Origin: an uncultured Myxococcales bacterium
Lineage (GTDB): Bacteria; Myxococcota_A; UBA9042
NCBI GenBank assembly: GCA_903896545.1
Contig: CAITYF010000122.1
Location: 1-64,000 of the forward strand
DNA length: 64,000 nt
Reading direction: 5' to 3'
A program made the position numbers and the translations under genes. Position 1 is the stretch's first letter. The number at the start of each line of letters is the position of its first letter. The notes beneath the pieces were generated by a model that did no database searches, was not told the DNA's origin, and saw nothing but the letters and a program-made list of their open reading frames with translations. Positions 18,697-26,277 of the stretch are shown piece after piece.

Positions 18697-19785
18697 ATGA
18701 CGAATACTCCAGAAGCGCAGCGTCCTCCTTTGCCTCGCCTGACGGAATTGTCGGCGACAGCAGGCTGTGCTGCGAAGATCGGCCAGGCCGACTTGCACCG
18801 TGCGCTCTCGCATTTGCCGCAGCACGCGGACCCGCGCCTTGTCGTGGGCCACGCGACGAGCGATGACGCGGCGGTCTACCAGCTGTCCGACGATATTGCG
18901 TTGGTCGAAACGGTCGACATCTTTACGCCGATTGTCGATAACCCCTACGATTACGGACGGATCGCCGCGGCAAACGCGCTGAGCGACGTCTATGCGATGG
19001 GTGCGCGGCCGATTTCGGCCCTGTCTTTCATCGCTTGGCCGATGGCCGAACGCGGTCCCGAAGAGTTGGGAGAGATTCTGCGTGGCGCGGCGGATGTCTG
19101 CAAACTCGCTGAAATTGTCATTGCAGGCGGACATTCGATCGTCGACAAGGAGCCGAAATTCGGTCTCTTTGTCACAGGTTTGTCGCACCCAAAGGCGATT
19201 GTGACCAACGCTGGCGGACGTCCGGGTGACGTGCTTGTGCTGACCAAACCGATTGGGACGGGCGTGTTGACGACTGCGGTAAAGCGCGGCGCGATGGCGC
19301 CTGAGGACCTGCGTCAAGCGATTGAGTCGATGGCGTCGCTGAATCGGGCGGCGTGCGCGGCGATGTTGGCTGTTGGCGTGCAAGCGTGCACCGATGTGAC
19401 CGGATTTGGCCTGCTTGGCCACCTTGGCAACGTACTCAGGGCGTCCAGCATCGCGCGCGGGCAGGCCATCGGCGCGCGTTTGCACATCGATGAGATTCCG
19501 TGGTTGGACCACGCCGTGGACATGGCGGCGGACAACATTTGCCCTGGCGGTTCGCGGCGCAATCTGGAATATGCCGCGCCGAACGTCAGCTTTTCCGCGT
19601 CCATTCCGACCCACATGCAGCTGTTGATGGCCGACGCGCAGACGTCAGGCGGGCTGCTCATCGCGGTTGCGCCCAAGAAGCTCGATGCCCTGCTGATGGA
19701 ACTGTCGCAGCGGGATGTGGCCGTGCGCGCCGTCATTGGCGAACTGCTCGCGGTGGACGACCCCGGCGCCATCGCAGTTGTGTGA
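18697..19785 (+). CDS. selD: Selenide, water dikinase (selenophosphate synthetase), Cys form
   Basis: 362 residues, the family length. SelD makes selenophosphate from selenide and ATP for selenocysteine tRNA or 2-selenouridine synthesis. The catalytic loop TAGCAAKIGQ keeps Cys24 and Lys27, equivalent to E. coli Cys17 and Lys20; the second loop cysteine of E. coli is Ala here. The Cys is encoded by TGT, not TGA. Other signatures are DDAAVY, the DIFTPIVDNPYDYGRIAAANALSDVYAMG block and TDVTGFGLLGHL. The ATG at 18697 places the catalytic loop at the usual distance; ATGs at 18664 and 18682 are possible. No selA, selB or tRNA-Sec is in the window. It diverges from the IPT/TIG gene. Confidence 0.95.
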   Translation: MTNTPEAQRPPLPRLTELSATAGCAAKIGQADLHRALSHLPQHADPRLVVGHATSDDAAVYQLSDDIALVETVDIFTPIVDNPYDYGRIAAANALSDVYAMGARPISALSFIAWPMAERGPEELGEILRGAADVCKLAEIVIAGGHSIVDKEPKFGLFVTGLSHPKAIVTNAGGRPGDVLVLTKPIGTGVLTTAVKRGAMAPEDLRQAIESMASLNRAACAAMLAVGVQACTDVTGFGLLGHLGNVLRASSIARGQAIGARLHIDEIPWLDHAVDMAADNICPGGSRRNLEYAAPNVSFSASIPTHMQLLMADAQTSGGLLIAVAPKKLDALLMELSQRDVAVRAVIGELLAVDDPGAIAVV

Positions 19786-19814
19786 AGCCACCGCGCAGCC
19801 TACCTTGACTGCGC

Positions 19815-19831
19815 GTGACGCACCGCGTCAC
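19815..19831. promoter_or_regulatory. Inverted repeat in the fadI promoter region
   Basis: Perfect 7-base arms GTGACGC and GCGTCAC with a 3-base spacer, just downstream of a -35-like TTGACT (19805-19810). A third half-site GCGTCAC lies at 19859-19865. The position between selD and fadI suggests an operator for the beta-oxidation genes. The regulator is unknown. Confidence 0.4.
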
Positions 19832-19892
19832 ACTCTTGCGCCGCAGGCGTGCTCGCTTGCGTCACGTTCTCCTTCTCACCCGCGAGGACCGT

Positions 19893-21410
19893 ATGCCGCC
19901 ACGTTTGAAATCCGTCACCACCGCCGTTCAGCAGACTTTGCCCGAGGCCAAGCCCGCCGTCGTTGCTGCGCCCAAAGCGCCCAAGGCCGCCAAAGCGCCT
20001 GCTGCGCCTAAGCCGACCGCCGCGCCCAAAGCGCCCAAAGCCGTCGCTGTTGCGCCCGTCGCCGCCGCCCCGGTGGAAACGCCCGCAGCGCCCGCGAAGA
20101 AAACGGTGGCCACTGAACGCACCGTGCGTCCGCTGGGCAACGGCGTGGACCGCATCGCGATTGTCGGTGGTCTGCGTACGCCGTTCTCGCGCTCGTGGTC
20201 GGACTTGAACGACGTGGACCCGGTCGAGTTGTCGACGCAAGTCGCCCGCGAACTGCTGTTCCGCTTGGAAATCAAGCCGCAGGACGTCGACCAGGTGATC
20301 TGGGGCACGGTCATTTCGGTCGTCCGCAGCCCGAATGTCGCGCGTGAAGTCGCCATGAATCTGGGCATGTACAACTGCTCCGGTTTTTCAGTCTCCCGCG
20401 CCTGCGCGTCGGGTTTCCAGGCCATCGCGTCGGGTGCACAGCAGATTTGGTCGGGTGAATGCGACGTCGTGCTCGCGGGCGGCGTGGACGTCACGAGCCA
20501 CGCGCCGGTGACGTACAAGAAGAAAGTCGTCGACCAGCTGCAGAAGCTGCAGAAAGCCAAAGGCATGGATCTGCTGAAGGAAGTGTCGCAGTTGAACCCA
20601 GTGGATTTCTTCCCAACGCCGCCGAGCATCAGCGAGCGCTACACCGGCAAGACAATGGGCGAGCACGCCGAGGAAATGGCGCAGAACTTCGCAATTTCGC
20701 GGCGTTCACAGGAAGAATTGGCGATCGCGAGCCACAAGAAGGCGGCCGCGGCGGTGCAGTCTGGCAAGTTGGCCGGTGAAATCATCACGGTGCAGACGCC
20801 GACGGGTCCGGTGAGCACGGACAATCTCATCCGCACGGACATGGACGCCGGCAAGCTCGCGAAGTTGAAGCCGGTTTTTGACAAGCGCAACGGCACCATT
20901 ACGGCGGCGACCTCGTCGGCGCTGACCGATGGCGCGGGCTGCGTGCTGCTGATGCGGGAAAGCCGCGCGAAGGAACTGGGCTACACGCCTCTGGGCTTCG
21001 TCCGCAGTTGGGCGTTTGCCGGTCAGGACCCGCGCGAGAACATGCTGTTGGGCAACGTGTACTCGACGCCGCTGGCGTTGGATCGCGCCGGCCTGTGGCT
21101 GGGCGACATCGACCTGTTGGAAATCCACGAGGCGTTCGCCGCCCAAGTGCTGTCGAACATCAAGATGTTCAACGACAAGGCGTTCTTCCGCGACAAGCTG
21201 AACCGCGAGAAAGTGCTGGGTGAAGTCGACTTCGCCAAGCTCAACACGCGCGGCGGCTCGCTGGCGTTTGGTCACCCGTTCGCGGCGACCGGTATCCGCA
21301 TTGCCACAACGATGCTGAACGCGCTCAAGCAGGACGACAAACAGTTCGGCCTCGGCACGATTTGCGCCGCGGGTGGTATGGGCACCGCGATGGTTTTTGA
21401 ACGCAATTGA
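19893..21410 (+). CDS. fadI: Acetyl-CoA acyltransferase (FadI-type thiolase) with Lys/Ala/Pro-rich N-terminal tail
   Basis: 505 residues, about 70 longer than E. coli FadI (436). The thiolase part starts near residue 80 with DRIAIVGGLRTPF. The acylated Cys lies in SRACASGFQAI, the catalytic His in GHPFAATG and the second Cys in CAAGGMGTAMV, so the enzyme looks active in the last step of beta-oxidation (cleaving 3-ketoacyl-CoA). The extra N-terminus is low-complexity Lys/Ala/Pro with APKAPKA-type repeats, like histone H1 or AlgP tails. The ATG at 19893 has GAGG five bases upstream, so the tail should be translated. It is the partner of FadJ encoded next. Confidence 0.93.
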   Translation: MPPRLKSVTTAVQQTLPEAKPAVVAAPKAPKAAKAPAAPKPTAAPKAPKAVAVAPVAAAPVETPAAPAKKTVATERTVRPLGNGVDRIAIVGGLRTPFSRSWSDLNDVDPVELSTQVARELLFRLEIKPQDVDQVIWGTVISVVRSPNVAREVAMNLGMYNCSGFSVSRACASGFQAIASGAQQIWSGECDVVLAGGVDVTSHAPVTYKKKVVDQLQKLQKAKGMDLLKEVSQLNPVDFFPTPPSISERYTGKTMGEHAEEMAQNFAISRRSQEELAIASHKKAAAAVQSGKLAGEIITVQTPTGPVSTDNLIRTDMDAGKLAKLKPVFDKRNGTITAATSSALTDGAGCVLLMRESRAKELGYTPLGFVRSWAFAGQDPRENMLLGNVYSTPLALDRAGLWLGDIDLLEIHEAFAAQVLSNIKMFNDKAFFRDKLNREKVLGEVDFAKLNTRGGSLAFGHPFAATGIRIATTMLNALKQDDKQFGLGTICAAGGMGTAMVFERN

Positions 21411-21442
21411 GAGCCGGTGAAAACGCGTTTTCACTGGCTCTC
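21409..21442 (+). terminator. Hairpin directly after fadI
   Basis: The arms at 21409-21424 and 21427-21442 pair over 16 bases with one G-T pair and a tiny loop, overlapping the fadI stop. No T-run follows, so it may be an attenuator or an mRNA-stabilising hairpin between fadI and fadJ rather than a full terminator. Confidence 0.5.
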
Positions 21443-21474
21443 CCAGGCCGCGGATGCGGACTGGCAGCGGCCGA

Positions 21475-21501
21475 AACCGCCTGAATTCACTTCAGGCGGT
21501 T
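21475..21501 (+). terminator. Second hairpin in the fadI-fadJ spacer
   Basis: Perfect 11-base arms AACCGCCTGAA and TTCAGGCGGTT around a 5-base loop, extendable with a bulge to about 21468-21510 (GCGGCC/GGCCGC). No T-run follows. Together with the preceding hairpin it makes the 219-base spacer unusually structured. Confidence 0.5.
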
Positions 21502-21629
21502 CTTGGCCGCTGGACCAAGCAAGGAGCGCAGATGTTGGAAATTCGAAGAATTGACAACTTCTGCTCGGCTCGCTTGATCGGGCAAGGATGCCCGGTCGGC
21601 TGACTTTCCCTCTTCAATCAGGTGATCAG

Positions 21630-23789
21630 ATGGCACAAGCAGCGCAGAATCCAGCAGTCCGCCTTGAAGGACCCGACGGCGACGGCATCGCCACAGTGTG
21701 GATCGACTGTCCTGACAGCAAGGTGAACACGCTTTCCGTGACCTTGTTGCCGGAATTCGAGGCACTTTTTACCAAGATCGGCGCGGACTCGCGCATCAAG
21801 GCCGTGGTCATCGCGTCGGGCAAGGAAGCAGGCTTCATCGCCGGTGCGAACATCGACGACTTGGGCCTCGTGCGCACGGTGGCGGAGGGCTCGAAGATCT
21901 CCAAGAGCGCGCAGGACGCGTTCCGCAAACTGGAGAAACTCGGTATTCCGACGGTCGCGGCGATTCACGGCGATTGTCTGGGCGGCGGACTCGAGCTCGC
22001 GTTGGCCTGCACGGCGCGCGTGGCGTCCGATACCCGCAAGACCAAGCTGGCGCTGCCGGAAGTGATGCTGGGGCTCCTGCCCGGCGGCGGCGGCACGGTT
22101 CGGCTGCCCAAGCTCATCGGTTTGGCTAACGCGCTGGACATGATGCTGACCGGCAAGAACATCCGCGCGAGCAAGGCGCTGAAATTGGGTCTCGTCGACG
22201 CGGCGGTCCCCGAAGGCAAGCTGCTGGACTCGGCGCGCAAACTGGCGGTCGATCTGGCGCACGGCAAGCCCGCGCATGCCAAGAAGAAGCCGAGCGTTCA
22301 AGAAGAAGTGCAGGAATTCCTGTTGGAAGGCAATCAGTTCGGCCGTCGCGTCGTGCTGCATGAAGCGCGCAAGAAAGTGCTGAAGCAGACCAAGGGCCTC
22401 TACCCGGCGCCGCTGAAGATCCTCGACGTCATCGCCAAGGGCACCTACGACGCGGAGGCGCAGGGCTTTGGCGAGCTGTTGCTGACGGCGGAATCGCACG
22501 GCTTGCAGCACCTGTTCCACGCGATTACCGCGCTGAAGAAGGACAACGGTCCGGGCACGGAAGGCATCAAGGGGCCGAAGATTTCACGCGTGGGCATCCT
22601 CGGCGCGGGTTTGATGGGCGCGGGCGTGGGTACCGTGCTGGCTGATCAGGGCTACACGGTTCGCTTGAAAGACCGCGATTTTGAAGCGGTTGGTCGTGGC
22701 CTGGACTACCCGCGCAAGGTCTTTGGCAAAGCCAAGAAGCGCAAAGTCTACCCACAGGCTGGCTACGACGAGCGCATGGCGCGCATCTCCGGCGGCACCG
22801 ACTACAGCGGCTTTGGCCGTTGCGAGATGGTCATCGAAGCGGTGTTTGAAGACCTGGGGCTGAAGCAGCGCATGGTGGACGACATCGAGAACGTGACGCA
22901 GGTCGGCGGCATCTTCGCCAGCAACACGTCGTCGTTGCCGATCAAGGACATCGCGGCCAAGTCGAAGCACCCGGAGCGCGTCATCGGCATGCACTTCTTC
23001 TCGCCGGTTGAGAAAATGCCGCTGGTGGAAATCATCGTGACCCCGCAGACGGCGCCCGAAGTGACCGCGGCGACGGTCGCGGTGGCGCGTAAGATGGGCA
23101 AGCACGTCATCGTGGTGAACGATTGCGCGGGCTTCTACACGACGCGCGCGCTGGTGCCGTACATGACCGAAGCGATCTTCTTGGCCGTGGAAGGCTACGC
23201 GCTGGAGACGATCGACGAAGCGGCGACGACGCACGGCTTCCCGGTTGGCCCGATTACGCTGATGGATGAAGTGGGCATCGACGTCGGCTTGAAAGTCATG
23301 AAAGTGATGAAAGAGCACTACTACGACCGCATGCAGTTCCCGCCGGACATCAGCCAAGCGCTGATCGACGAAGGCCGCCTGGGTCGCAAGAACAACAAGG
23401 GCTTCTTCAAGTACGCGGGCGGCAAGTCGGTTCTTGAAAAGGGCGAGAAAGTCGTCGACGCGACCGTGTACAAGCACCTGCCGAATGGCGAGAACACCAA
23501 GTCGGGCAACCTGCCGGAACTGGCTGAGCGCATGATTCTGGGGCTCTGCAATGAAGCTGCGCTCTGCCTGCAAGACGGCACGCTGCGCGACGCATACGCG
23601 GGTGACCTCGGCGCGGTGATGGGCATCGGTTTCCCGCCGTTTGAGGGTGGACCGTTCCGCTACATGGACCGCGTGGGCCTGAAGACCGTCGTGGAAAAGC
23701 TGAAGGCGCTGGAAGCCAAGCACGGCAAGCGGTTCAAGCCGTGCCAGTTGTTGTTGGACAAGGCGGCGAAGGGCGAGCGGTTTTTTTGA
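21630..23789 (+). CDS. fadJ: Fatty acid oxidation complex alpha subunit (enoyl-CoA hydratase / 3-hydroxyacyl-CoA dehydrogenase)
   Basis: 719 residues, close to E. coli FadJ (714). The N-terminal crotonase domain has the oxyanion-hole segments GFIAGANIDDL and IHGDCLGGGLELALA and the catalytic stretch PEVMLGLLPGGGGTVRLP. The dehydrogenase domain begins with the NAD motif VGILGAGLMGAGVG near residue 325, followed by NTSSLPIKDIA and GMHFFSPVEKMPLVEII. It carries out hydration and NAD-dependent oxidation and hands the product to FadI. The ATG at 21630 has AGGTGA upstream; ATG 21588 is less well placed. The order fadI-fadJ matches the E. coli operon, but the spacer is long and structured. Confidence 0.95.
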   Translation: MAQAAQNPAVRLEGPDGDGIATVWIDCPDSKVNTLSVTLLPEFEALFTKIGADSRIKAVVIASGKEAGFIAGANIDDLGLVRTVAEGSKISKSAQDAFRKLEKLGIPTVAAIHGDCLGGGLELALACTARVASDTRKTKLALPEVMLGLLPGGGGTVRLPKLIGLANALDMMLTGKNIRASKALKLGLVDAAVPEGKLLDSARKLAVDLAHGKPAHAKKKPSVQEEVQEFLLEGNQFGRRVVLHEARKKVLKQTKGLYPAPLKILDVIAKGTYDAEAQGFGELLLTAESHGLQHLFHAITALKKDNGPGTEGIKGPKISRVGILGAGLMGAGVGTVLADQGYTVRLKDRDFEAVGRGLDYPRKVFGKAKKRKVYPQAGYDERMARISGGTDYSGFGRCEMVIEAVFEDLGLKQRMVDDIENVTQVGGIFASNTSSLPIKDIAAKSKHPERVIGMHFFSPVEKMPLVEIIVTPQTAPEVTAATVAVARKMGKHVIVVNDCAGFYTTRALVPYMTEAIFLAVEGYALETIDEAATTHGFPVGPITLMDEVGIDVGLKVMKVMKEHYYDRMQFPPDISQALIDEGRLGRKNNKGFFKYAGGKSVLEKGEKVVDATVYKHLPNGENTKSGNLPELAERMILGLCNEAALCLQDGTLRDAYAGDLGAVMGIGFPPFEGGPFRYMDRVGLKTVVEKLKALEAKHGKRFKPCQLLLDKAAKGERFF

Positions 23790-23820
23790 GCTAGGCGCGG
23801 GCGTTTGGTGAGGGTCGTTT

Positions 23821-23852
23821 GGGCGCATCCGGCCTGAAAGGCCGGACCGGGT
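23821..23852 (+). repeat. Inverted repeat element, left copy
   Basis: 32 bases matching the reverse complement of 24106-24137 at 27 positions. It contains the hairpin CCGGCCT-GAA-AGGCCGG. Where the two copies differ in the stem, both arms change together (T-A here, G-C in the other copy). Confidence 0.6.
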
Positions 23853-24105
23853 CGCCAATCGCCAACGTCGGACGTTGGCGACGGAGTCCCGATGCGGGCC
23901 TCCGCGCGGAGCGTTGGGCCCCTTGCGCAACTGGCGACAAATTCCACGACACCGCTCGTGAACCAAGGCGCGCGCAGCGCGGACGGGTTTGGATTTCCCG
24001 CTGACCGGTGTGCACCACGCGAAAGGGGGCGTCACCCGGATGGGCGGAGACACCGCAGGTGGCTCCGTCCGGAGCGCCGGCGCCAGCCGGTCCGCGAAGG
24101 ATAGC

Positions 24106-24137
24106 ACCCGGTCCGGCCGCTTCGGCCGGATTCGCCC
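24106..24137 (-). repeat. Inverted repeat element, right copy
   Basis: Partner of the element at 23821-23852 in opposite orientation, with the hairpin CCGGCCG/CGGCCGG. It lies about 107 bases before the aldehyde dehydrogenase start. Confidence 0.6.
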
Positions 24138-24243
24138 ACAAAATGCCCGACATTCCCCAGCGTCTCCCGCAAGACTTCTCCCCCATCTTCTGGCAAAGTA
24201 CGCCCTCGCGTCGGCCACATTTCCGGCGCATCGGGAGGCGGAC

Positions 24244-25803
24244 GTGGTTGCTCTTGCACAGACTTCTGGTGACGGTTTTGTCGACAAGCTCGTGATTCAC
24301 TCGCCGTCCAGCGGGGAACTGCTCGGTGAAGCGCCGGTGCAGAGCGCGGACGACGTCAAAGCCGCGGTCGCGCGTGCCCGCAAGGCGCAGGTCGCTTGGG
24401 GCGCGCTGTCGGTCAAAGAGCGCTGCAGTGCATTGCGCGCGTTTCGCCACAAAGTCGCACAGAACGCGGAGGAACTTGCGCGCGCGGTTTCCAGTGAAAA
24501 CGGCAAGCCGGTTCAGGAGGCGCTCACGCACGATATCCTGCCGTTCTGCGACCTGATGGCCTATTTTGAGACCCGCGCGCCCAGGATTCTCGCGCCGCAG
24601 TCGATTTCCCTGCACCTCATGATGCAACGCCGGAGTTACCTGCACTGCGTCCCGCGCGGCGTGCTTGGCATTATCGGACCTTGGAACTTTCCATTCTCGA
24701 TCCCGGTGGGCGACGCCATCATGGCGCTGTTCGCCGGCAACGCGACCGTCATCAAACCGTCGGAGGTGACGCCGCTCATCGCGCTCAAGGCCAAGGCGCT
24801 CTGGGACGAGGCGTGCAAGAACGAGCCACGACTTCACCCGGATCTCATCCAGATTGTGACGGGGCGCGGCTTGACCGGCGCGGCGCTGTGTACGGCGGGC
24901 GTCGATCAGGTCATGTTCACCGGCAGCGTGCCGACGGGGCGCAAAGTCGCGGTCGCGTGTGCGGAGCAGCTCATTCCGTGCGTGTTGGAGTTGGGCGGCA
25001 TCAACCCGGCGATTGTCACGGCGGACACCGACTTGGAACGGACCGCGCACGCGATTCTCTGGGGCGCTTTTGCCAACAGCGGACAGGTGTGCGCGTCCAT
25101 TTCCCGCGTCTACGTGGAGCGGTCCATCGCTGAAGCGTTGACCAACCGCGTCGTGGACCTCGTCGCGACCCTGCAGCAAGGCGACCCGCTGGACCCCGAC
25201 ACGGAGCTGGGCGCGATGACGTTCATGCCGCAGATCGCGATCGGTCAGGCTGTCATGGCGGATACGCTCGCGCAGGGCGGTCGGCTGCGTTGCGGTGGCG
25301 AGCCCAATGGCCGCTATTTTCCGCCGACTATCTTCGACAACGTGCAGCACGGCTGGCAAATTACCCAGGATGAAAGCTTTTCGCCGCTGCTCGCGTTTAT
25401 CGCTGTGGACGACGTGGAAACCGCGATTCGTTTCGCCAACGACAGCGACAAAGGCCTGATGGCCTACGTTTTTGCCGGCGATGAAGAGCAGGGCGCGCGC
25501 ATTGCCGAACGCCTGGAAGCCGGTACGACGATGGTGAACAACGCGGTTGACTCGCACGGCGCTGCGGGCACGCCGTGGCAAGGCATGAAGCAGTCCGGTT
25601 TGGGCCAGGTGCACAGCGCCCAGGGGCTGCGCGATTTGTGCCAGGTGCGCCACGTGCAGACGCGTTCGTGGCTCCCCTGGATGAGCAAGGAGCTGTGGTG
25701 GTACCCGTATTCGCCCCGGATTTACGGCGCATTCGTGACCGCCGTGAAGACGCTCTGGGGCGGCGGCGTCGTGGACCGTGCTGCGCGTCTGATTGGGAAG
25801 TAG
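24244..25803 (+). CDS. Aldehyde dehydrogenase (NAD(P)-dependent)
   Basis: 519 residues of the ALDH superfamily. Features in order: cofactor-fold segment GVLGIIGPWNFPFSIPVG; VIKPSEVTPL; FTGSVPTGRKV; general base Glu in LELGGINPAIV; catalytic Cys in NSGQVCASISR; and DESFSPLLAFI near the C-terminus. The last 50 residues include a Trp/Tyr-rich segment (WLPWMSKELWWYPYSP) that may touch the membrane, as in some long-chain fatty-aldehyde dehydrogenases. The GTG at 24244 has GGGAGG five bases upstream and removes a spurious 85-residue extension. Next to fadIJ it would supply fatty acids from aldehydes; the substrate is inferred from context only. Confidence 0.9.
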   Translation: MVALAQTSGDGFVDKLVIHSPSSGELLGEAPVQSADDVKAAVARARKAQVAWGALSVKERCSALRAFRHKVAQNAEELARAVSSENGKPVQEALTHDILPFCDLMAYFETRAPRILAPQSISLHLMMQRRSYLHCVPRGVLGIIGPWNFPFSIPVGDAIMALFAGNATVIKPSEVTPLIALKAKALWDEACKNEPRLHPDLIQIVTGRGLTGAALCTAGVDQVMFTGSVPTGRKVAVACAEQLIPCVLELGGINPAIVTADTDLERTAHAILWGAFANSGQVCASISRVYVERSIAEALTNRVVDLVATLQQGDPLDPDTELGAMTFMPQIAIGQAVMADTLAQGGRLRCGGEPNGRYFPPTIFDNVQHGWQITQDESFSPLLAFIAVDDVETAIRFANDSDKGLMAYVFAGDEEQGARIAERLEAGTTMVNNAVDSHGAAGTPWQGMKQSGLGQVHSAQGLRDLCQVRHVQTRSWLPWMSKELWWYPYSPRIYGAFVTAVKTLWGGGVVDRAARLIGK

Positions 25804-26277
25804 CGCTTCCGACCTGATCTGCCATTTCGCGCGTGCGCGATCGTCGCGCTAATACACAATTGCTCACGTTTGTCGGCGGAGTTCCCTTCACCGCGCGTCG
25901 TCAAGTCGGCCGCGTGCTACCGTTCTGTCACAATTGCATCGTAGAAAATCGGACGTCATCGTCGTTTGTTTCGCCCCGTGTCTGCCGAAATTGCGCGCGC
26001 CGGCGCTGCGTCTCGATCGGTCGGCGGGTTCGTTGTCGTGTTTACAAATAGACACGCGATGTCGTCTGGGGAACGGCGTCTTCGCGCATCAACTGCACGC
26101 ATTTGTTTGATTTCTTTCGGTCCCTCGGCCGTTTGCCCGGTACACTCGACGCGGGTTCGGTCTACTTGGGTTTGGGTTTTCGACAGGACTCGGCTGCGAT
26201 GGCGTGTACGTGGACGCGCCGTCTCGTTGCCGAGCGGTCGAGGGCCGTGGAAATACCCGACGGACCCGGGAGGCATT
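25804..26277. other. Intergenic leader of the hybrid histidine kinase
   Basis: 474 bases, more AT-rich than the genes on either side (for example around 25840-25960 and 26041-26110). The kinase frame is open through the second half but shows no domain until the GTG at 26278. It probably contains the kinase promoter; I could not assign a -35/-10 pair with confidence. Confidence 0.4.

Larger units (their letters stand above)
23790..24243. other. Non-coding region with several hairpins
   Basis: 454 bases between fadJ and the aldehyde dehydrogenase. The frame of the dehydrogenase is open through part of it, but that peptide is Arg/Ser/Gly-rich and has no family features. It holds an inverted pair of near-identical 32-base elements (23821-23852 and 24106-24137), each with its own hairpin, and a further hairpin at about 23861-23879 (GCCAACGTC/GACGTTGGC). 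It may be a REP-like element or a structured untranslated region. Confidence 0.5.

Noticed and set aside
18697-19785. Possible selenocysteine codon in SelD
   Set aside because: The catalytic residue is encoded by TGT (Cys), and no in-frame TGA occurs.
23989-24243. 85-residue N-terminal extension of the aldehyde dehydrogenase
   Set aside because: Low-complexity Arg/Ser/Gly sequence over a hairpin-rich region; the GTG at 24244 has a strong ribosome site and fits the family start.
22584-24287. Long minus-strand frame across fadJ
   Set aside because: Antisense to an unmistakable FadJ; high Arg/His content typical of GC-rich shadow frames.
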